DNA of 40,218 nucleotides from Carex sylvatica. Lineage: Eukaryota > Streptophyta > Magnoliopsida > Poales > Cyperaceae. The notes below the pieces were generated by a model. It saw only the letters and a list, made by a program, of their open reading frames with translations. It did no database searches and was not told the origin of the DNA. Both the position numbers and the translations under genes were made by a program. The DNA lies in NCBI GenBank assembly GCA_964058845.1, contig CAXKVR010000934.1:1-40218 (forward strand). Reading direction: 5' to 3'. Positions 33,096 through 40,218 of the stretch are shown here, in pieces. How positions within the stretch are numbered: position 1 is the stretch's first letter; each line of letters begins with the position of its first letter.

Positions 33096-33449
33096 CAATG
33101 TAATTGATGGTTTTTGAGAAGTAGAACCTTGTTTGAAGGTGGAAGAGTATTGGTATTTCACTTCATGTAAATTACTATTGTGTGTACCAAATGACCTATT
33201 TGCAACTTTAGATGATCTTTTGTGATATTGGAGAACATCTCTTGATAAACCATTTATTTGAGTTTGATTTTAGAAACCATTTTTATTTTTGAGTTCATAA
33301 AACCATCCATCGGGTCCCTTGAAATAAGTTTTGTTGGACCCTTTTGAATTAAAAGTGTTCCTATCATTACTTTGCAAAAAAAATTTGTTCTTATAATTTT
33401 TATGACTATACTTATACTTAAATGCATAATTTGGTTTAGCATTTGATGA

Positions 33450-34293
33450 TTAAGAAGTATTTTCTTTACTTAATTTCTTTTGCAATGAAGTATTACCTTT
33501 CTTGTTGTGAAATTGAAATGTAGTATACTCCTTGCAATCAAAGTTAAGTTTTTTCAAATATTTTTGTTCATTAACCTTAGTTGGCATGTTCTCATTTTTC
33601 TTTTGGGTCTTGTATGCGGTTAGATTCGAATGAGGATTTACCCTTCTTGAATCCAAGACCAATCTTGTCCATTTTGCGATAAGATTGGCCATTAATCAAT
33701 CTATCCACATAATAAGGATCTAGACTAGTGACATTTGAAGATTCATTAGGAGATCTTAATGCCCTTATTTCGGTCTCATGAGTTTGAATTTTCACTTTTA
33801 ATATGCCTATTTCACCTATATGTGATAATTTTAAATTTCTAATCTCACATTCTAACTTGTTATTTTTAGCAATTAATTTTTGAATAATACCTTCCTTTTC
33901 AACCAAGATTCTATTTGACTCATCAATGAGAGATTGCCATCTTGCTTCATCAATTATTCCACTATATTCTTCATCACTCTCAATTTCATTATCAAATTCA
34001 AGTTCGGTCTCATAACCATCAAGACTAAGATTCGAGTGTACCTCATTAGCGGAGTTTGTTGAGGCATCGATCTCACCATCTCCCTTCTTGGTGTATCTTG
34101 ATTTAGCAAGATTCATGAGAAAATTGATGGTAGTCTCATCGGTGATGTTCTTGCTTGCAATAATTGAGTCCATATCGATTGTAGAGGAATCTTCATCTAC
34201 ACTTGCAATCAATGCAAGGTTGATTTCTTGTTCATCCTCCGACTGTGGGTCGGATTGCTCCACCTCGCTATCTTCCGAGAACAATACTTGCAT
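33450..34293 (-). pseudogene. Acidic coiled-coil tail of gag
   Basis: The frame 34293-33592 is acidic at the start (SEDSEVEQSDPQSEDEQE). It has a heptad-like stretch (ILVEKEGIIQKLIAKNNKLE, then EIGILKVKIQTHETEIRAL) likely to form a coiled coil, and YYVDRLINGQSYRKMDKIGL near the end. A second frame (33692-33450) carries basic continuation sequence after a frameshift. Long coiled-coil gag extensions are usual in Sirevirus-type elements. Overlap with the upstream gag frame at 34209-34293 reflects a frameshift, not a real overlap. Confidence 0.75.
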
Positions 34294-35306
34294 TGCTTTA
34301 GCTTCTTTTTGCCTTTGTATCCTTCGTACTTTTTCCTTGGCCTTCTATCTTGTTGCCCTTCACCATCCATATTCTTCAATTGAGGAAAGAGTTTGAAGCA
34401 AGTTTGGATGGTGTAACCCTCTCTATGGTAAGCAAAACACATTACTCGTTTGCTTTTCTCTTCTCTTTCCTTGTTGTATTTCCTTTCGAAATCGAGCATC
34501 CCTTGAAACATCTTGGATAAGAGAAGGGCATCTTTGGATGTTTCGTGGTCAATTTTGTTGATAAATTGGTCATTTGATAGACGGGTATTTGAAGAGCTAG
34601 AGGAGTTACAGTTTTGTGCCGAAAAAGTCATGGTTTTGAATTTTGAGCTTTGTTTTAGCTCTCCGGATTACCAAACCTTCTCTTCAAAGCTACGAAAATA
34701 TGCATAAAGGTCATCCGGTGTGAATGAGTCATGCGTGCCTTGGATTGCTTCTAGTGCACTCACCAATCCGGACCATCTATCCCTCATGAGCATCACCCTC
34801 AATAGCTTACCTACAACCTTATTGTTAGAAAACAGTTTTACAAATTCGATAAATTCATTTTGAATATGCATAAATCTATTATACATATCCTCAATGCTTT
34901 CACTATCTTCTACTTTAAAGTTTTCAAATTTGGCCTTTAAACCGGTTATCTTGGTACGTTTAATTTGGGTGTTACCCTCATACCGGTTTACAAGAGCATC
35001 CCACATTTCTTTTGCAGTTGAGGAGCTACCAAAGATTGAGATAACCGATTCACTAACCAAGTTAAATATGACATTGGTTGCAAGATCATTATCTTTCTTT
35101 ATTTCTTTGGATTCGAGAGTCTCACTTTGACTATCACTTGCACATTCGGTAGGAGTGGGGGTGTAATTTGGTATATATCCCTTTTCAATTATATACCGTA
35201 TCTCAAGAATGTTTAGATATTTATGCATAGTTTTCTTCCAATGCATAAAGTTTTTGGTTATATTACCAAAAACTAGGGATTCATTTACGTGCCTATAAGG
35301 TGTCAT
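34209..35306 (-). pseudogene. Retrotransposon gag (UBN2-type) with degraded zinc knuckle
   Basis: The ATG at 35306 opens MTPYRHVNESLVFG, about 65 bp after the LTR end, and this spacing supports the start. It continues with the copia gag core: HWKKTMHKYLNIL, AKEMWDALVNRYEGN, KITGLKAKFENFKVEDSESI and FEEKVW, where a TAA (34668-34670) interrupts. The same frame goes on to 34209 with a Ser-rich spacer and a zinc knuckle (34398-34439) reading CFAYHREGYTIQTC: the second Cys and the His of CCHC are both Tyr. Each change is a single transition (TGC to TAC, CAC to TAC). Lys-rich sequence follows. Gag forms the particle that packages element RNA. Confidence 0.9.
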
Positions 35307-35356
35307 TTGTTAAGTTGATCTAACTCTAATTAAGTGTGTTTTAATTTGAGTATCTT

Positions 35357-35368
35357 GCTCTGATACCA
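35357..35368 (-). other. Primer binding site for initiator Met-tRNA
   Basis: In element sense TGGTATCAGAGC, three bases after the 5' LTR end (CAACA, then AAG). This is the standard plant copia primer site and fixes the LTR border. Confidence 0.95.
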
Positions 35369-35889
35369 CTTTGTTGAATTAGGGGCAACACTAATTGCTC
35401 TAAAAATAGAAAATAATCGCAATTAAAAGTAAATAGAAGAGTTTAGAGAAATTTGACACGCATGATGATAACGGAGTTCGGCAAAATAAATGCCTACGTC
35501 TCCAGGGTTTCGCAACCTTTTCTAGGTGAGCCTTTCTATTACCCAATACGAAAGGATTACAACTTGTGAACCGTTGAGCCCTTACAATCCAAGCGGTAAG
35601 TCAATCGGCCAACTAGAAACGAGATCCGGCGGAGCCCTTACAACCAAGGGAAGTCACACGGCCTCCTAGGGATGAGAACAAGGTCTCTAAATTTAAGCTA
35701 TTCAAGAGAAACACTCAATAGATCACTCTAATCTAATTTAACTTAAGATTAGTGAAGTGAGTTTGAGGTTATTTGAGAGATTTTGAAGTTTTAAGCTCTC
35801 ACAACAATGGAGTAACTAAAGCTCTCAGAAAATCACGTTTTAGAAATTTAGGGTCAGCTGAGATGCTTTGGGAAGAAAATCCAAAGCCC

Positions 35890-35897
35890 TATTTATA
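35890..35897 (-). promoter_or_regulatory. LTR TATA box (5' LTR)
   Basis: TATAAATA within CTATAAATAGGGC, in element sense. It would drive the element toward lower coordinates. Confidence 0.75.
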
Positions 35898-35924
35898 GAG
35901 ACAGCTCAAAAATGAGCTAAGTGA

Positions 35925-36490
35925 GCTAAAACGATACCAACGTTTTAGTTCAAAATGCGATTTAGGATTTTAATTTTCTGATGGCTCAGCTAATCGATCA
36001 AAACGTTAGTAACGATTGTATAACGTTATGTAACGTTTTGCACTGAAAAATGTTGATAAAAAATAGGAATTTCTAAAGCTCAGAATTAATTAAATCGTTA
36101 CAACTTTTGTCAAACGTTACAACGATGAGTTAATTAAATCATTGTAACTATTGACAAACGTTACAACGTTTGTTTGAATTTTGAATTCTGATACAGCTAT
36201 GCTTAAAGCTCTGACATTCTTAAAACGTTACAACGGTTGCTAAAATATTGTAACGTTTCAAGTAAATTCTGGACAGCTGTGTTTCGACAGTTCTGACATT
36301 GGTAAAATATTACAACGGATGTAAAACATTGTAATATTTCATATTGATTTTGCACAGTTGTGTTTCAGCAATTCTGACATTCCTAAAATGTTACAACGTT
36401 TTAATTTGTTTTCTGAGTTTGATCAACTATTTCTTCAGCGTTTTTGACAGGCCTAAATCGTTACAACGTTTTACAAACATTACCAATGTT
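35925..36490 (-). promoter_or_regulatory. AACGTT palindrome array, 5' LTR
   Basis: Same array as in the other two LTRs, directly upstream of the TATA box. It is partly decayed at CG (for example AACATT and AATATT near 36305-36345). Confidence 0.75.
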
Positions 36491-36720
36491 TTATTCCTGT
36501 TTAAACAGCCTCAAACTTACTTTACCAAGCTTCTGATTTTACAACTTGAATTCTTGATAAGTGTCTTCATAATTTCTTCAATCCAAGTATTTCATAATGC
36601 AATTTCATTTGACTTGAACCTACTTATCTTTCATAAAAATAGAAGAAATCGTAAAATTTAATAATTGTATGTTTTTGCAAATTAGTCAAATAGACGAATA
36701 AGATTATTACTTGAACAACA

Positions 36721-37120
36721 GTATGCATATGAGCCGAAATACATACGGTCCAAATTTGAAATTTTAAAATCCAAAAAGTCGATATGAACCGTTCATCTTG
36801 TTCTCCATATTAATATGCGCTTGGAGACCAAATTTTATCTTTTTCTGAATTTTTTTACTATTTATTAATCCACTTTGAAAATTGTTGATCAAACGGTGGC
36901 TTAACAAAACAGTAAAATCAGTAGCCACCGTTGGATCAGCAATTTTCAAAGTGACTTAATAAATAGTAAAAAAATTCAGAAAAATGTAAAATTTGGTCTC
37001 CAAGCACATATTAATATGGAGAACAAGATGAATTGTTCAGATCGACTATCTGAATTTTGAAATTTTAAATTTGGACCGTATGTATTTCGTCCCGTATGCA
37101 TACGAATACATATTAGTCAC
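36721..37120. mobile_element. MITE 1 of the right-hand cluster, left end cut by the retrotransposon
   Basis: Inverted arms: GTATGCATATGAGCCGAAAT / ACATACGGTCC on the left and GGACCGTATGTATTTCG...GTATGCATAC on the right. The near-palindromic middle holds TTACTATTTATTAATCCACT and the pair TTTGAAAATTG / CAATTTTCAAAG. On the right the repeat goes on to GAATACATATTAGTCAC, like the outer end of MITE 2. On the left that outer part is missing, because the LTR ends exactly at 36720. Confidence 0.85.
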
Positions 37121-37130
37121 TCTCTCTCTG

Positions 37131-37164
<34 letters not shown>
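37121..37164. repeat. (TC)n(TA)n microsatellite
   Basis: TCTCTCTCTGTCTCTC, then alternating TA up to MITE 2. Confidence 0.95.
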
Positions 37165-37584
37165 GTGTGACTAATATGCTTTCGGTAACACTTCGGCCGA
37201 AGTGCTACAAGTCTAAATTTCAAATTTCAAAACCCAAAAAGTTGATCTGAACCGTTAGATGTGATCTCTATATTAAAATGTACTTGGAGACCAAATTTTA
37301 CATTTTCTGAATTTTTTTACTATTTATTAATCCACTTTGAAAATCGCTGATCCAACGTTGGCTTCTGATTTTACTGTTTTATTAAGCCACCGTTGGATTA
37401 GCAATTTTCAAAGTGGCTTAATAAATATTAAAGAAATTCAGAAAAATGTAAAATTTGGTCTCCAGGCACATTTCAATATATATATCACATCTAACAGTTC
37501 AGATCGACTTTTTGAATTTTGAAATTTGAAATTTAGACCGGTAGCACTTCGGCCGAAGTGCTATCGAAAGCATATTAGTCACAC
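37165..37584. mobile_element. MITE 2 of the cluster
   Basis: Termini GTGTGACTAATATGCTTTCG and its inverse CGAAAGCATATTAGTCACAC. It sits inside a TA repeat, which hides any target duplication. Each arm carries the perfect palindrome CACTTCGGCCGAAGTG (37189-37204 and 37545-37560), then the shared core GATCTGAACCGTTAGATGTG and CTTGGAGACCAAATTTTACA. The centre around 37330-37420 is itself palindromic. It could form a long hairpin. Confidence 0.92.
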
Positions 37585-37608
37585 TCTATATATATATGTG
37601 TATATATA

Positions 37609-37969
37609 TGATGAGGGATCAAGCTACAACAATTTTTGAGTTACAACCAGTTACCACAACTATTTTCTACATTTTCAAAGTCCAAATCCTCGATCCAAAC
37701 CGTTCAATATGATCTCCACAAAAAAATGTACTTCTAGATCAAATTTTACATTTTTTAGAATTTTTTTACTATTTATTATGATAGGTACAAAATTCAATGG
37801 TCTGAATTTGACTAGTTTTTGTACCCATCTTAATAAATAGTAAAAAAAAAATTCAAAAAATGTAAAATTTGGTCTCCAAGCACATTTTATTGTAGAGATC
37901 ACATCTAACGGTTTGGATCGACGATTTGGACTTTGAAAATGGTTGTGGTAACTTGATCTCTCCTCTAAT
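37609..37969. mobile_element. MITE 3 of the cluster
   Basis: Termini GAGGGATCAAGCTACAACAA and the inverse GGTAACTTGATCTCTCCTC. Arms have ATTTTCAAAGTCCAAA, TCGATCCAAACCGTTCAA and the TTTTTTTACTATTTATTA core. The ends resemble the MITE at 18821-19201 (GAGGAGGGATC). No clear target duplication. Confidence 0.82.
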
Positions 37970-37990
37970 GCAATATACACACACACACAC

Positions 37991-38170
37991 AGAGGAGCTA
38001 GGGTTCCAATGCCTTATCTTTTTCATAACTCATATTTTATATCTTCGTTTTCAAAGTCCAAATTGTCGATCCGAACCGTTCAACATAATATTTATACTAA
38101 AATATGCATGGAGATGAAATTTTATATTTTTTGAAATTTTTTTACTATTATTTAAGATAGATACAAAATC
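37991..38170. mobile_element. MITE 4 of the cluster, half element
   Basis: GAGGAGCTAGGGTTCC, then TTTTCAAAGTCCAAATTGTC, GATCCGAACCGTTCAACATA and TTTTTTTACTATTATTTAAG. The other arm is missing; the sequence changes near 38170. Confidence 0.65.
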
Positions 38171-40218
38171 ATTATTTTTCAACCTTTCAAAAAACAATAA
38201 TTTTCTATAATATGTTATAATTATTTTGTTCCTAAAATGGTCAGGGAAAACGATTTTTTTTTTGACAAACTAATCAGGCAGCAGCTGGTAGAATAACCCC
38301 CGGCTGACCTTTTAAAATACGGGACCAACATTTTGTTTTGTTGGTGCAGCAACGTTTTCCAGAACAACTTTTTTTTAGGCCCCGTATGAGAAAAATTCAA
38401 TGCCCTTTTTTTTTTCCCTCTTTTCTTTTCATTTTTTAGTGGCTCGTAATTTAAGCTTCATGCATGTATAGCCAACAATGGATTGTGGAAATTTGGTCTA
38501 ACGAAGGATCATAGGAGAAAAGCTTGGTCTCAGATTTGGAAAGATCAGGCCGTGTTGTTGAAAAATATAGTCTGGCTATATATAGTTTGTTGAAAAATTC
38601 ATTTTATGGACCATTTTATGAAAATTTTAACGCATTAACAATTTTAAAAAAAAAATGCTGAGCAATATGGAATGCATTGCAAACAACGTGTTACGAACCC
38701 CCAACCAACCTCCATAATAGACAAACAAGAAGTGACATCAGATTTTAATTTAATATAATTAATGTTATGTACGTGAGATTGAGATCCTCGACGTAACGTA
38801 CAACGATGAATAAGTTAGAATGCAAGTCAAACGGATGAAAATATTAGTCACTGGCAATTAAAAGATAACGTCTTCCGAATGAAAATTGCATGTTCAACAT
38901 TGCAATGTAATTTTTTTTTATGGACATTGAAATTTACAAGGCTAGATTTCCATCTTTTTTTTGGAAAAAAAAAATAGTCAGAGTTTCGTAACTCTGAATA
39001 ATCTTCATAACTTAATTAGTTTGAATTATATAGGAACTGTAAATCTTACATTGTGAATTTTATTATTTTTAGAGTTTATTAATCAAACAAATAGTATTGA
39101 AAAATTTAGTGGTACTTTTTTTTGTGTGCTGATTTTATAGTAAAGACGGGAACACATTATCACACTATTTAGTATCCATTAGAAATTTTTATCTTTACCT
39201 TAATTTCTATACGGAGAGAAGTGCATTTTCTTTTGTCGCTGGACTAAATATTTTTAATTAATTTTGGTCAGTGATATGGCCAATTACCAAATTTTTTTTT
39301 TTTTTTGGAGGAAAAAAATAGTTTGATAGTGATGGTTAAACCACAACTCAATGTTTCGAAATGTATGATAAAAAAAAAAAATAGAATGCAAGTTAATTAT
39401 GCATAAACTTATAGTCGGGGATAAGGTTTCGTCAGCTTTGGAGAATGTCTTTGGATTGTTAGCTATTTGTAGGAGTTGGCTACACCCACCCCGTTTCTAA
39501 TCCCTTTTATTAATTATCTGTCAAGATAAAGTGTGACCATCCGCTTTTCATTTCATTTGATAAGTTTTCGTATATAACAAGTACCTATTTCTTTTCTTTT
39601 TTTTAGATTTTTCAGTGATATATATGTAGTAGGCTTTTGGATATGTACGAATTAAGCTTCATAATACGAGCCTATGATATTAACATTACCGTACTTAAGA
39701 AAAAGGTATCATAATATTAGCCTTGGATAAATTAATTATGAAATAATCCAACATATATATATCTTATGTGATAATCGGTACGATAATTTTTGTTTTTTTT
39801 TATGAAGTATTTTGGTAATCTTATGAAATTGGATGATGCAAAATATACATCTACTTCTTGTAATGAATGTCAGTTTTGTTTTGACATAATATACTTTTAA
39901 TAAAAAAATTGACCAATTATAGCAGAGGCTTACAAAAGAAGACCCTGAAAGGTTGCACTCGGTGTGTAACAACCATGGAAGATAGTCAAACCTTGACATA
40001 ACTAATATTCTTTTCAACAAATTAATGATTAGCAGCCGTTGTCAGTTCTTAAGCAGACTCAATAAAGATCAAGTGCACCAATAAATAGTTTATAATTACT
40101 GAAAGTGGGATTTGAAGTTGGTTGGGGGTGGGGAAACTGTCATTTCCACAACACAGTACAGCTAGCTGTTCCTGCTGACAGCTGTTACTTTCCATGCAGT
40201 TCAGAAAGGATTCGTATC
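38171..40218. other. AT-rich intergenic sequence to the window edge
   Basis: No gene, RNA or repeat family recognised over 2 kb. The minus-strand frame at 39736-40020 resembles nothing known to me. The last 150 bp are less AT-rich and could lead toward a gene beyond the window, but nothing here proves it. Confidence 0.45.

Larger units (their letters stand above)
24190..36720 (-). mobile_element. Sirevirus-type Ty1/copia retrotransposon, degenerate
   Basis: Read on the minus strand: 5' LTR (36720-35372), Met-tRNA primer site, gag, protease, integrase, reverse transcriptase, RNase H, an AACGTT-rich stretch, a third ORF, polypurine tracts, and a 3' LTR (25236-24190). The integrase-before-RT order defines copia. 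LTRs of about 1.35 kb, a long acidic gag tail, the YVDDIIFG form of the RT motif, the RNase H C-terminus, an extra ORF after pol and repeated polypurine tracts all suggest the Sirevirus (Maximus) lineage. A solo LTR (31037-32389) is nested in it. Every gene has stops or frameshifts. The 3' LTR lacks about 300 bp, so the far target duplication is lost. Confidence 0.92.
35372..36720 (-). repeat. 5' LTR, complete
   Basis: 1349 bp, TGTTGAATTAGG to GAACAACA on the plus strand, with TGTTG/CAACA inverted ends. It contains the TATA box, the AACGTT array and, on the R/U5 side, a partly repeated segment around GAGCCCTTACAA and GGGAAGTCACACGGCC. Confidence 0.95.

Overview
This is nuclear DNA from a flowering plant, probably a eudicot. 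The evidence is AT-rich sequence with no operon-like coding, a Ty1/copia retrotransposon primed by initiator Met-tRNA, three Mutator-like elements with 9-bp target duplications, hAT-like elements, and clustered MITEs. I cannot name the species. I found no intact host protein gene, tRNA, rRNA or CRISPR. Nearly all recognisable sequence is tandem repeat or mobile DNA, much of it nested.

Layout. Positions 1-4781 and 6831-8565 are one 81-bp satellite array, split by a roughly 2-kb hAT-like insertion (4782-6830). The satellite abuts a degenerate 21-bp minisatellite (about 8570-11150). Both periods are multiples of three, which produces long but probably meaningless open frames. A decayed hAT element (about 11684-12572) follows. 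Then come three Mutator-like elements with 9-bp target duplications read directly from the sequence: 12881-16288 (3.4 kb, carrying MuDR-like and possible plant-mobile-domain fragments), 18322-19922 (with a MITE nested in it) and 20620-22021 (a foldback with about 500-bp arms).

From about 24190 to 36720 lies a minus-strand copia element of Sirevirus type. It has LTRs of about 1.35 kb, a Met-tRNA primer binding site, gag, protease, integrase, reverse transcriptase and RNase H remnants, a third ORF in the env-like position, and several polypurine tracts before the 3' LTR. A related solo LTR (31037-32389) with a perfect 5-bp target duplication (GAACT) interrupts the integrase region. The far end of the 3' LTR is missing and joins a truncated hAT fragment (23757-24189). 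On the right, 36721-38170 holds four related MITEs in a row. The retroelement seems to have landed inside the terminal repeat of the first.

The observations most worth pursuing are four: (1) dense AACGTT palindrome arrays just upstream of the TATA box in all three LTRs, and again upstream of the third ORF; (2) a pyrimidine-rich leader plus telobox, resembling a host-gene 5' region, inside two unrelated mobile elements; (3) the composite Mutator-like element; (4) the order of nested insertions. All retrotransposon genes are broken, largely by C-to-T and G-to-A changes, so this is a silenced, decaying region rather than an active system.
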